64,000 bases of DNA from a virus: the IMG/VR virus record IMGVR_UViG_3300027823_000006, positions 1-64,000 of that record; one strand, 5' to 3'. The stretch's first letter is position 1; every line of letters starts with the position of its first letter. Shown piece by piece: positions 16,230-25,100 of this stretch. The notes under the pieces are model-generated. The model worked only from the letters and a program-made list of their open reading frames with translations. It did not search any database and was not told the origin of the DNA. A program made the translations under genes and the position numbers.

Positions 16230-17143
16230 CTGTAGGAATGGAAGAAGTAGAAGCGTTCCTTGACCCCGCGGTCGAGGTTCCGGCCGACGTCGAGCCCGAG
16301 CTGGTCGACATCCTGCCGCGCGGGTACCTGTCGCCGTCACAGGTTGGCATGTTCCTCAAGTGCCCCCGGTCGTGGGAGCTGGCGTACCTTCAGCACAAAC
16401 CGCGTCGCACCGTTGCGCGCATGTTCCAGGGGATTCAAGTCCACAACGCGGTCGAAAAGGTCCTCAAGGAACGTCTCGCCACGGGCCTTCTTATGTCCCA
16501 GGAGATGGCGACGGACGCCTACTCGGATTCGTTCAACGAAACGAAGAAGTTGATCGAAGACTGGGAAGGCGAGGACGAAGGTTCGGTCAAGGACACCGGC
16601 GTGAAGTGCACGAAGGCCTACTACGATGAGGCCGCAATCGACGCGACCCCCATCGAAGTCGAAAAGACGTTCCACGCGGTGTTCAGAAGCGAGGACGGGA
16701 AAGTTCGTCTACCTGTGCTCGGTCGCATCGACAGCATCCAGGTGCAGTCACACACTGAACAGGAGTACCAAGACATCCGCGAAGCGTTGGGGTCCAAGCA
16801 GCCGAACAAGCCCAAACGTGTTCACGACCTCAAGGTGGTTACGGACAAGTGGTCCGAGACTGATCTGGCCAACGATCTCCAGTTCGCTATCTATGCGGGC
16901 GTTGAGCATGTGCCTGATGTCCAGGTCGACATGGTCGTGAAAGGGCGCGCGAAGACACCGCGTCCACGGTACGAGAAGCTGCCGGGCGTCATCTCAGACA
17001 GGATGGTCAAGCACGCAGAAGCGGTCGTCATCGGTGTCGCAAAGTCCGTGGCGTTGGGACACTTTCCCATGACCGATCCCTCCAACTGGTGGTGCGGTGA
17101 AAAGTGGTGCTCGATGTGGAGGCATTGTCGCGGCAAGCAGTAG
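16226..17143 (+). CDS. Cas4/RecB-like PD-(D/E)XK nuclease with Fe-S cysteines (first copy)
   Basis: A 305-residue nuclease of the RecB/Cas4 type. It has LSPSQVGMFLKCPRSWELAY (cysteine ~50), motif H in GIQVHNAVEKVL (~71), GRID (~166), the D-x-K of VHDLKV (~197), DLQFAIYAG (the Q-x3-Y element, ~215), and a C-terminal cysteine trio C-x4-C-x5-C in WWCGEKWCSMWRHC. The four cysteines match the 4Fe-4S arrangement of Cas4/AddB. The family are exonucleases acting on DNA ends. The gene is coupled to the helicase operon. A second member lies at 21276-22118, and the two differ widely. Confidence 0.87.
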   Translation: MTVGMEEVEAFLDPAVEVPADVEPELVDILPRGYLSPSQVGMFLKCPRSWELAYLQHKPRRTVARMFQGIQVHNAVEKVLKERLATGLLMSQEMATDAYSDSFNETKKLIEDWEGEDEGSVKDTGVKCTKAYYDEAAIDATPIEVEKTFHAVFRSEDGKVRLPVLGRIDSIQVQSHTEQEYQDIREALGSKQPNKPKRVHDLKVVTDKWSETDLANDLQFAIYAGVEHVPDVQVDMVVKGRAKTPRPRYEKLPGVISDRMVKHAEAVVIGVAKSVALGHFPMTDPSNWWCGEKWCSMWRHCRGKQ

Positions 17144-17176
17144 ACGTTTGATTCGACCGCGTGATACGACAGGTTT

Positions 17177-17515
17177 ATGACGCAAGCACAAACGAATCAG
17201 AAGCCTCTGGGTGTGCAGGCTGCTACGGCCGCCACCACCCCTGGAACTGCGAAGCCGGATGACAAGAAGACGGCGGCTGATGCCAAGCTGGTAACGGTCG
17301 TAACCGATGTCAAAACGGACGATAAGAAGGACGAGGCCGTGGATGATAAGAAGTTCCGCATGGCTCGCAAGGTCTTTGTCGTCGTCGGCGTGGTTCACGA
17401 GTTCGACTCGGTCAACAAGGCCGAGAAGTTCCTCAACGCCGAGGGGTCTCCGTCGGACTATACGGTCCTCCGCGGCAACCGAATCGGCACCAGCAAGAAG
17501 GTTTCCCTGCGCTAG
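17177..17515 (+). CDS. Hypothetical Lys/Asp-rich protein (112 aa)
   Basis: The N-terminal half is low complexity (Thr/Ala, then DDKK runs). The C-terminal half, from FRMARKVFVVVGVVHEF, looks like a small alpha/beta fold with hydrophobic strands and ends KKVSLR. No family was recognised. It lies 33 nt after the nuclease gene and starts the run of very small genes that continues to 19046. Confidence 0.65.
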   Translation: MTQAQTNQKPLGVQAATAATTPGTAKPDDKKTAADAKLVTVVTDVKTDDKKDEAVDDKKFRMARKVFVVVGVVHEFDSVNKAEKFLNAEGSPSDYTVLRGNRIGTSKKVSLR

Positions 17516-17523
17516 AGTAGCGC
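17509..17523. repeat. Perfect inverted repeat GCGCTA-GAG-TAGCGC
   Basis: A 6-bp perfect inverted repeat with a 3-nt centre spans the stop of the 112-aa gene and ends 1 nt before the next ATG. It could be a small hairpin affecting translation of the zinc-ribbon gene, or a protein binding site. It also contains TAGAGT, a possible -10. Confidence 0.4.
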
Positions 17524-17524
17524 T

Positions 17525-17683
17525 ATGGAGAAACTCGGTGTTGATGTCGAGACTGATGCCGCCAAGACTGCGTCCGAAAAGGCACACCCTACATGCCCGT
17601 CCTGCGCCAGGCCATTGCTGACAAACGTCAACGTCCCAACATGCCCGTCATGCGGAACCAAGCCGTTCGAGCCAAAGGCGTGA
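17525..17683 (+). CDS. Small zinc-ribbon protein (52 aa)
   Basis: A 52-residue product starting MEKLGVDVETDAAK. It has two CPSC knuckles (C-P-S-C...C-P-S-C, residues about 24-27 and 40-43) separated by a short loop with Arg-Pro and Asn-Val-Pro, a classic rubredoxin-type zinc ribbon. It is too short for routine gene calling, but the paired CPSC motifs are strong evidence for coding. Its stop overlaps the next start (GTGA). The role is unknown; such ribbons are common among small phage regulators. Confidence 0.8.
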   Translation: MEKLGVDVETDAAKTASEKAHPTCPSCARPLLTNVNVPTCPSCGTKPFEPKA

Positions 17684-17922
17684 GTAGGCGTCGCGGAGGT
17701 CGCAACGGAGTAAGCGCACGCGTCGCCAATGACGTGGTCGGACGCCTGCGTGACATCCGTGCTGTGTGGTGTGCCGTCCAGAACGACCCCAGCAAAACCG
17801 TGACGGACGTCGCCGCGGAGTTCTACTACGCCGTGGGTGAGATCTTGGAGGGGCGGACTCTCCGCTCACTTTCGCTGCGCAACATCGATCGCGAGCGCGT
17901 CATCGCGCACGCTGAGGAGTAG
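17680..17922 (+). CDS. Hypothetical basic protein (80 aa)
   Basis: I chose the GTG start in the GTGA overlap with the zinc-ribbon gene rather than an upstream ATG that would run inside that gene. The product starts VSRRRGGRNGVSARVANDVV and continues with a helical part (VGRLRDIRAVWCAVQ, AAEFYYAVGEIL). The basic N-terminus could contact nucleic acid. No family was recognised. Confidence 0.65.
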   Translation: MSRRRGGRNGVSARVANDVVGRLRDIRAVWCAVQNDPSKTVTDVAAEFYYAVGEILEGRTLRSLSLRNIDRERVIAHAEE

Positions 17923-17926
17923 TTCC

Positions 17927-18079
17927 ATGCGCATCATGACGTCGGCGCGACTTCGCGCCGTCGGGACCCTATTGCTTGAAGTGGCCGCATTCGCGGCCTT
18001 AGTCGCTCAACGTATCGGGGACGATCGTCCTCTTCGACTGTCTGCGAAAAGCCTGGTCAAGAAAGCACGATCGCTGTGA
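17927..18079 (+). CDS. Very small protein with one hydrophobic segment (50 aa)
   Basis: It starts 4 nt after the previous stop and ends in a GTGA overlap with the next gene. The sequence MRIMTSARLRAVGTLLLEV is followed by AAFAALVAQ, giving one hydrophobic stretch of about 18 residues, then a basic end (SLVKKARSL). A single-pass membrane protein is possible. Coding is supported mainly by the exact spacing to both neighbours. Confidence 0.5.
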   Translation: MRIMTSARLRAVGTLLLEVAAFAALVAQRIGDDRPLRLSAKSLVKKARSL

Positions 18080-18564
18080 GCATCGTATCGCTTGAAGACC
18101 TGGCAGGCACCGAGACGGACGAGGTGTTCAATCTCAAGCTGCCGCTGTCCGTTGAACTAACGTTGTCCGAATATCCAACACCGTCCGTGGTCAAGAATCT
18201 CGCGAAGCTGCAGAAGCTCGGCATCTTGACGGGCGAAGCCGTCATGTCCCTGGTCGGGCAGGCGCCCATCGATCCCATCAACCTGATGGGTACCCTCATG
18301 CAAATGCAGCCAGATGGATGGGCGTTTTCAGCAATCGACTTTTCGATGGTGCGTGTCCTTTCACGCAATCCCAAGAAGACCGTATCGGCAGCACTGCGCG
18401 TCGATCTCATGGGTACATCGATCTCAGGACTCGCCCTCAACAAAGCAGGTCAGCTGACGATCTTCAAGACACTCGAGATCGAACCAGGCCCGGACACCCT
18501 CAACAACATTCAAGCGCTGTGCGACGAGACTATCGCTGCATCGGCGCGTGAATCCAAACCCTAA
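18076..18564 (+). CDS. Hypothetical protein (162 aa)
   Basis: A GTG start overlaps the preceding stop. The protein is mixed alpha/beta (SIVSLEDLAGTETDEVFNL and onward; PLSVELTLSEYPTPSVVKNL) without recognisable catalytic residues. It shares the small-gene operon with its neighbours. No function can be assigned. Confidence 0.7.
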   Translation: MSIVSLEDLAGTETDEVFNLKLPLSVELTLSEYPTPSVVKNLAKLQKLGILTGEAVMSLVGQAPIDPINLMGTLMQMQPDGWAFSAIDFSMVRVLSRNPKKTVSAALRVDLMGTSISGLALNKAGQLTIFKTLEIEPGPDTLNNIQALCDETIAASARESKP

Positions 18565-18572
18565 GAGACGCC

Positions 18573-19046
18573 ATGCAGGTTCAGAGGATCGACAACATGT
18601 TCAATTTCACGTTCGAGAAGACCGCAGACGAGATTGTCACGGCCGCCAAGAAGAAGAAGAGCGTCGACATCCGCAACAAGATCGAAGAGCGCGGCGTACG
18701 CATTCAGAAGATGCGCACGAAACACAAGGTCACTGATGCCGTACTCATCGACATCCAGAACCAGATGCGCACACAGGAAAAAGCAAGGCAGCGTAACCGG
18801 ATGTCATACACGTCGAACGCTCAAACGAGCACTGGCGGCGTACAGGAGGAAGTCACCATCGGCACCGGCGTCATCAACTTCCTGCTCACCGAGCAGGACC
18901 ACATGGACGGCGAGAAGTCTCAGGTCGAATGGCTCGAGACGATCATCCGTAACTTGCGTGACGTGACGGGCTACACCGCGAACGGGACGCCCATCGTGGT
19001 CAAGCCAAAGCTCGGCTATGAAGAGCTGAAGTACCTCGGGTTCTAG
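18573..19046 (+). CDS. Hypothetical protein with basic helix (157 aa)
   Basis: A charged, probably helical N-terminal half (ADEIVTAAKKKKSVDIRNKI and onward) is followed by a more mixed C-terminal part (TGVINFLLTEQDHMDGEKS, GYEELKYLGF). It is the last gene of the plus-strand operon, and its stop overlaps the convergent sigma-factor stop by 4 nt. No family was recognised. Confidence 0.7.
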   Translation: MQVQRIDNMFNFTFEKTADEIVTAAKKKKSVDIRNKIEERGVRIQKMRTKHKVTDAVLIDIQNQMRTQEKARQRNRMSYTSNAQTSTGGVQEEVTIGTGVINFLLTEQDHMDGEKSQVEWLETIIRNLRDVTGYTANGTPIVVKPKLGYEELKYLGF

Positions 19047-19870
19047 AGATACGCGTCTTCGGCGGTCAGCAGCTCTTCTTCGAACTCAGCCTGAAGTAAG
19101 CGCATCCCGTTGGTCTTGATTTGCCGAACTCGCTCAGAGCACATGCCCATGATGGCCGCGATCTGGACCAAGTTCCGTGCATCGTCTTTGATGCCGTAGA
19201 AGAGGTTGAGGACGGTCTGCTCTCGGGAAGGCAGTCGACCAATGACCTCACGAACGATCGAACGAAGCCGATCCGACCCATAGGTAGACGTCGGCTCACT
19301 CTCGGTCGCATTGGTGGTGTAACGCGCCGCCTCGAGCGGCATGACGACGCTCTCGGACAGTCCGGGGTTCATCTTCTGCACCGAGGCAGCATCGGGTCCG
19401 TGCTCTTGGACCGCCGCGCGGAACTCCCGTGCGTTTCTGCGTTGTGCTTTCTGGCGATGGGCGGGGACGTGAACGAGCGTGGCCGTCGTGTAGTCCTGAT
19501 TCGACATCTCTTCGTAGACCCACCAACCCGCGTACGTCAGAAAGCGAATGTACGGTTTGCGTACCCAGTCAAACTTGTCGGTCGCCTTAAGGAGACCCAG
19601 GTTTCCTGCCGCGATGAAGTCCTTGACGGCTTCGGGATCCTTGCTGCGCTTGTGCGCCATCTTCACGACGAAGCGGAGATGGGTTTGCACGATGGCGTTG
19701 CGTGCCTTGACGTCTTGATGTTGCTGCCATCGTTGCAACAGGCGCCTCTCTTCGGTGGGGTCATCCACCAACGGCACCCGTGCGACTTCGGCGTAGTACA
19801 TCGAGGCGGTACGCGCCTGGGGGATCACCATATTCAAGAACACACTACCAAGCGTCTTACGAGTGATCAA
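19043..19870 (-). CDS. Sigma-70 family RNA polymerase sigma factor
   Basis: A 275-residue sigma factor. Region 2 spans about residues 50-140: ARNAIVQTHLRFVVKMAHKR, DFIAAGNLGLLKATDKFDW (region 2.1-2.2 core-binding), then FLTYAGWWVYEEMSNQDY (2.3-2.4, -10 recognition). Region 4 is near the C-terminus: LPSREQTVLNLFYGI and LVQIAAIMGMCSERVRQIK, a helix-turn-helix. The listed start is TTG without a clear Shine-Dalgarno; an ATG 13 codons in (MVIPQARTA) is an alternative. It is encoded alone on the minus strand between two plus-strand operons. It may direct host or phage core polymerase; the CCTATAAT boxes are candidate targets. Confidence 0.9.
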   Translation of the reverse strand: MITRKTLGSVFLNMVIPQARTASMYYAEVARVPLVDDPTEERRLLQRWQQHQDVKARNAIVQTHLRFVVKMAHKRSKDPEAVKDFIAAGNLGLLKATDKFDWVRKPYIRFLTYAGWWVYEEMSNQDYTTATLVHVPAHRQKAQRRNAREFRAAVQEHGPDAASVQKMNPGLSESVVMPLEAARYTTNATESEPTSTYGSDRLRSIVREVIGRLPSREQTVLNLFYGIKDDARNLVQIAAIMGMCSERVRQIKTNGMRLLQAEFEEELLTAEDAYL

Positions 19871-19989
19871 ATAGTTCCACGATCAGGCACTACCCGTTGG
19901 GTGCCGATCTCGGCGGGTACACCACCACCCTTGCGTAGCATTTCGTTACGCACCCCAGGAATAGCGCCAGATTTTCTTTCTGTGAGTGC

Positions 19990-20019
19990 TTGCCAAACAA
20001 ACATCGAAATCACTAGAGT
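19990..20019 (+). promoter_or_regulatory. Sigma-70-like promoter for the replication operon
   Basis: TTGCCA (19990-19995), an 18-bp spacer and TAGAGT (20014-20019) lie 33 nt upstream of the zinc-binding protein start. This is in the 182-bp gap after the divergent sigma-factor gene. AAAGGA precedes the ATG by about 7 nt. Nothing else was seen in this gap. Confidence 0.5.
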
Positions 20020-20052
20020 GACTTCCCTTCTAGCATTTCAAAAGGACATGAC

Positions 20053-21102
20053 ATGACTGATTCCCCCAACGGTTCCAATGACTCCAACGCATCCGTCGTC
20101 CCCGCCAAGGCCCTGGTCGTCAAGTCTTCCATGGGCGCTGCGGCTGCCGCCCTCGACCCCGCCGTTCTCGAAGCAACAGTCATCCGTAAGCGCGAGGAAC
20201 TGGCAAACCTTGCCGACGACACGACGATGCCCGACGTGGCGCGTCAGGCCGTGAAGACTCTCGCCGCTCTCGCCTCACCGAACAAGCCCGGCATGGAAGA
20301 GATGGTCGCTGCGTGGCGAGTTCCCCGCGTGAGCATCGTGCAGCCGACGTCACAGTCCGAGACCAAGCCGGAGGCCGCCAAGAACGGCGATCTCTACACC
20401 TCGTCGGGTCAGCTCCTCGAACGGCCAACGCCCGTCATCCCGCTCTACTTCTTCGAAGAGAACATCAACTTCCCGCAGCAGGGAAAGAACCCGGTGTGCC
20501 AGGCGCCTGATGCCAAGCTTGGTTCGCCGTTTGGTGAGTGTCTGAAGTGCCCCCACCTGCCGTTCGGCAAGCAGAACGCCGGCCGCGGTGAACAACACAA
20601 GACGGACTGCCAGAACAACATCGTCGCGATCGTGATGTCGACGGATCTCGTGAACCCGCAGGTCTACATGCTGCAGTTCGGCAAGACGTCACGCAAGGCG
20701 GGCTCGGCGCTACTCTCGCTCGCAGGGCAGCAGACCGCCGTGTGGCGCCAGAGTTACCTCCTCAACACCGAGAAGAAGACGGGCGATCTCGGCCTGTACT
20801 TCGTCTACAAGGTCGAGCCCACGGGCAAGGACAACCCGGAACATGTGATGCGTCTTGCCGAGGCGCTCTACGGCATGTACGTCGCGGGGCGCAAGCTGTT
20901 CCTCGCGGACTGTTACGCACGTCCGGCACGTGCCCCGCGGGCTGCAGCCGAGGCCGAGGGCCAGTTCGCGGCAGGTGCGCTCGAAGCGGGCCTCGCCAAC
21001 AACGGCATCGAGCCGGACCTGAGCCCCGTTGATGCAACGACGCCCGCAGGCGCCAAGCCCACCAAGGGCGGTGCGGCACGTTCTTCGTCGAAGCCCATGT
21101 GA
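20053..21102 (+). CDS. Zinc-binding replication-module protein, possibly ssDNA-binding
   Basis: A 349-residue protein. The first 110 residues are Ser/Ala-rich and probably flexible. The central part holds IPLYFFEENINFPQQGK, then a cysteine set (C-x13-C-x2-C...C in VCQAP...ECLKCPHLPFG...TDCQNN, residues about 155-193) that should bind zinc, and then a beta-rich segment (IVAIVMSTDLVNPQVYMLQF). The C-terminus is a Thr/Ala/Lys/Ser-rich tail. It is first in the operon with the nuclease, primase-helicase and polymerase. That position and the zinc/beta core would suit a single-strand-binding or replication mediator protein. I could not match it to a family, so the role is inference. Confidence 0.75.
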   Translation: MTDSPNGSNDSNASVVPAKALVVKSSMGAAAAALDPAVLEATVIRKREELANLADDTTMPDVARQAVKTLAALASPNKPGMEEMVAAWRVPRVSIVQPTSQSETKPEAAKNGDLYTSSGQLLERPTPVIPLYFFEENINFPQQGKNPVCQAPDAKLGSPFGECLKCPHLPFGKQNAGRGEQHKTDCQNNIVAIVMSTDLVNPQVYMLQFGKTSRKAGSALLSLAGQQTAVWRQSYLLNTEKKTGDLGLYFVYKVEPTGKDNPEHVMRLAEALYGMYVAGRKLFLADCYARPARAPRAAAEAEGQFAAGALEAGLANNGIEPDLSPVDATTPAGAKPTKGGAARSSSKPM

Positions 21103-21155
21103 CCTGAGAAGGTCGACGAGACCAAGGAAACGATTGAGCCTCGGGATAGTTGATG

Positions 21156-21260
21156 CCGGGTAGCGCCCGGTACGGAACAAGCCAATTGGTCGGCGCCCGG
21201 AATAGTCGTGACGGTTGGAGAGACAACTGACAGCCGGAAAGACGGCACTTTTCTTTTTCA
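21156..21260 (+). ncRNA. Candidate structured leader with several hairpins
   Basis: The 173-nt gap before the nuclease gene contains a series of stem-loops: CCGGG-TAGCG-CCCGG (21156-21170), the palindrome CCAATTGG (21182-21189), GTTG-GAGAGA-CAAC (21214-21227) and GCCG-GAAAGA-CGGC (21233-21246). The last is followed by ACTTTTCTTTTT, like a weak terminator. The nuclease Shine-Dalgarno GAGGAG lies just beyond. It could be an attenuator, a processing site or a small RNA. No known family was recognised. Confidence 0.4.
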
Positions 21261-21275
21261 CCAACGAGGAGTGCG

Positions 21276-22118
21276 ATGCCCGCGTTTGAGATTACGGAAC
21301 TCGCGCGAAAGTTCGCCCCTTGGTCCTTCTCCAAAATGGAGACCGCAGAGTCTTGTCCTGCGCAGTTCGGGCACAAGCACATTTCCAAGACGGCTGCGGG
21401 CTCGGCTCCGTCCGATACCAAAGTCGGAATCGTAGCGCATGCAGTGCTCGAACATCGCGTGCAAGGAACCGCTGCCGGCGCCGCAGAAAAACTGGCCACG
21501 GAGAAGACCCCGCTGACATCCAACGAGCAAGAGATGTTGCTCATGCTCAAGGAGAACATGGACGCGTTCCTCCGGCGCTTCGATGCCTTCTGCAAAGCGC
21601 AGGGTGTATCGAAGGTGTTCGTCGAAGCCGATTGGGGCTTCTCCGACACGTACAAGCCTGCGGGCTTCTTTGCCGAAGATGTGTTCTTCCGGGGCAAGCT
21701 CGATCTGGGTGCGCTCACGCGCGACAACGATCTCTATCTGATCGACCACAAGTCGGGCGTCGCCAAGCCTCTCGAGCGCGACCAGAAGAAGCGCCAGCAA
21801 CTACAGGCGTACGGCGTTCTCGCACTGCCCAACATGCCTGACATCGCAGGTGTTCGTGGCGGTATCAACTTCTTACAGGGCCCGCCCGAACGCCTGTTGC
21901 AGTGGACAACGTTCATCCCAGCGGAGCGGTTACGTGAGTTGTACACGCCGTGGTTGTTCGGACGCATCAATGCGGCTGCTGACAACCTGACCCTTCCGTT
22001 CGAGATGCGACCAGCAGAATCACGCATGAAGAAGAATAATCAACCAGGGTGGCCGTGCGGCTGGTGTCAGTACCAAGACCAGTGTTCAGCGTTCAAGGAG
22101 AAGTTTGGTGGCGCGTAA
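21276..22118 (+). CDS. Cas4/RecB-like PD-(D/E)XK nuclease with Fe-S cysteines (second copy)
   Basis: A 280-residue nuclease. Motifs are WSFSKMETAESCPAQFGHKH (first cysteine ~28), VGIVAHAVLEHR (motif H ~55), FFRGKLDLGAL (GKLD ~142), LIDHKSG (D-x-K, ~155), QQLQAYGVLA (~173), and CGWCQYQDQC (C-x2-C-x5-C, ~264-273). The four cysteines form a probable 4Fe-4S cluster as in Cas4. GAGGAG sits 5 nt before the ATG. Its end overlaps the primase-helicase start by 11 nt. Placed between the zinc-binding protein and primase-helicase, it probably acts at replication or recombination ends. Confidence 0.87.
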   Translation: MPAFEITELARKFAPWSFSKMETAESCPAQFGHKHISKTAAGSAPSDTKVGIVAHAVLEHRVQGTAAGAAEKLATEKTPLTSNEQEMLLMLKENMDAFLRRFDAFCKAQGVSKVFVEADWGFSDTYKPAGFFAEDVFFRGKLDLGALTRDNDLYLIDHKSGVAKPLERDQKKRQQLQAYGVLALPNMPDIAGVRGGINFLQGPPERLLQWTTFIPAERLRELYTPWLFGRINAAADNLTLPFEMRPAESRMKKNNQPGWPCGWCQYQDQCSAFKEKFGGA

Positions 22119-25100
22119 GGCCAAGAACACGGATTCGAAGGTGGCCTTCACCCGACTCAATCGGGTGTGGACCGACGTCCAGAACATGGACTGGATGTCG
22201 TGGCTTGCGGAGGTGAAGCCGGAGGCGGCTTTCCACATCTCAGGTCCGCACATCAAGGGGCGCTGTCCGTTCCATGCGGACGGTACTGCGTCATTCGTGG
22301 TCACGCCTTACAAGAATCGCGCGAGTTGCTTTGGCTGCCACCGTTCGTTCTGGAACCCCATCCATTTCATCGCCGCGATCAATGAGACGAGCGTTTCCGA
22401 CGCTCTTATCTACGCGAAGAAGCGTTGGGGTCTTTCCGCCGCGATTCCCAAGGAGCTGTTCGAAAAGGTCCGAGACCATGAGGTCTACCAGAAGAACAAG
22501 GACGCCCTGATGTCGTACTTCAGCGCCCTGCTCTACAAGGCGCTGCAGTCGTACGCTGCGGGTACGCTCGTCACGGACGACCTGAACTGGACCAAACCAA
22601 CGCTCGACTATCTGCTTACGCGACGGCTGGGACAGACGGCACCCAACGAGCTGGTTGCTGAAAAGGATCAACCCAACGGCTCGTTCGATCAACACGGCGT
22701 GTGGGTCACGTTGTTCGGTCGTGAACTGCTCGGCATCTTTCCGCGCATCGTCGACATCGCGAACCACTTCGGGGATACCTCTGAGGAGTACAAATTCTTC
22801 CGCAGCTACTTCGGCAAGTACACCGACGGGCAAACGTACATCGGGCATCTCGTGTTCCCTTATGACGATACGCCCACGACGATCTGTCGATTCAAGCTCC
22901 GTGAGCCGGTGTCACCCGCGGTCAGTCAGGCGTGGGTCGAGGATACCTACGAGCCTGAGATGGACGGGTTCCGTGGCTTCTACGGCCTACGCTACTACCG
23001 CACGTACCTGACGTCCGAAGAGCATGGAGCCGACGGGCCCGACAAGGGCTTCATCGGCCACTGCAAGGAAGGCGAGTTCGACGCGCTCGCGGCAATCGCA
23101 CAACAGATCCGACGCCAGTCCGATGACTACATCTCGCTCGCCCTCAGCGGCGGCGGGTCCCAGTCGGTAGACCGTCTCGCAACGTTCGGCATCAACCGTG
23201 TGTGGATCGTCCCTGACCGAGATCGCGGCGGTGACAATTTCGTCAAACAGATCCTCGATGCATCCAAGGCCAAGAACCTCTCGTTCCGCGTCTTTCGATG
23301 GCCGGATGAATACGTGGATTGGCATGACCCCACTCGACCCAACGTTTGGATCAAGGACCCCGACAACGCCATCAAGGAGATCGGGTACCCGCGCTGGGTT
23401 CGGTACGTCAACAACGAGAAGATGTACGCGTCTACAGACGAGTGGTGCTACGACCAGATGTCGGCGGAGATCGCCCAGAGCGGGACGACGGACGTCTCGG
23501 CGATCAGCCACGCCGCGAAACGCTGGGGCGCGCTGCTCAAGGACGAGCAGGTGTGCAACGCGTACTGCGTAGCTGTCGCCAAGGATCACAACCTCGACGC
23601 CGTGATTCTCCGTCGTGACATCCTGGTCAAGAACGACAACGAAGAGGAGTTCATCAAACGTCTGCACACGACGTTGCTCGAGAAGTACCACCCCGTCGGC
23701 ATTCAGAACGGTGAAGGACGCAAGCGCATCTTGTCGCTCTGGAACAAGGCAAGCCGAACGACTGACACGGTCATCTTGAACGACGAGCGCAGCGCCGAGA
23801 CGCTCATCTCGCGACACTACGGACCCATCTACGACTTCATCACTGCGACGGTTGGCGACCCGCCCTTCATTGTGGGTGATGACCCGGACGCGTCTCAGTT
23901 CAATGTAACGATGAAGGCGAAGAAGTACCGCGAGTATTTGAACTACGCGCTGCTCATGATGGCAAAGGACCTGCCGTCGATGGATCACGCCCCGATCAAG
24001 AGCCAAGGCATTCACATGATGGAAACGACGGAGGGGCGCATGCGCTCCTACCTCGTGAATGGCCGCGACGTGTACTGCCTGCTACACGACGGCGCGAACT
24101 ACACGGCGACGCCGCTCGACGGTCCGCGCCACGAAGGCACAATCTTCGACAACGCAGGCGCGCCTTGGCTCGACACCATCAAGGACGCAAAGGACCTGTC
24201 CTCGAACGTCGACCTGGTGGACTTATTCGTGCGCGTACGGGACATGGTCGAAACGGGCTGGGCCTTCCGCTATCAGCAGCTCGACTGCACGTTCTTGGCG
24301 GCCTACGTCATGTGCCTCTCGGTGATGACAGTGTTCACGCGCCAGACTGCGGTCATCCTCAACGCTGAGCACGAGTCGGGCAAGAGCAAGTTCACGGCAG
24401 GGTTCGTGGGCGGCGGCAGCGCCTCGCGCATCAATGTTGTGGCGCACGCGATCACAATGCAGGGCTACACCGCTGCATCCATTCGTCAGCAACGCAACAA
24501 CTCGAGCTTGACACTGTGCTTGGAGGAGTTCGAGGACTACGGCGGCAACGATGCGAAGTCGATCGCAGTCCGCAAGGTTCTCGAATTATGCCGTGACTTG
24601 ATCTCCGAGACCGCCGTCAACTGGTCGATCGGAACGACGACGGGCGAGAGCCGGACCTACCACCTACGGTTCCCGTTAGTGGCGTGCGCGATTCGTCCGC
24701 TTCGTGATGCTGCGTCCCTGTCGCGCTTCGTGCAGTTCGAGCTGGTCAAGGACGCGACCCACAAGGACCCTGTCCTGGCGCTCGCGGGCAAGTTCGGCGA
24801 CGACCTGATCAACAAGACGCGCCACGACATGGTGGTTGGGCTTTTGCCGCACATGATGACGTTGCGCGAGCATCAGACGGCGATCGAGCAGGAATACGTG
24901 TCGGGCGGTCGGTTGCCCGCGCACGCGTCGTCCCGGTTCCGTGAAGCGATGTTCCCGATCCTGGCGATGCTTCGTTTGCTCAACGGCTTGGCCAAGGAGC
25001 GTGGAGGCGAGAACCCGATTCCGAACTACCAGCAGTTCGCCTACGACTTCGCGGAGTCACGTCGCGAGCAGCTTGCACGGCTCAAGACGACGTCCGAGAA

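Noticed and set aside
13861-22118. CRISPR-Cas or Cas4 adaptation locus
   Set aside because: The Cas4-like proteins have no Cas1/Cas2 neighbours and no repeat array; they sit among phage replication genes.
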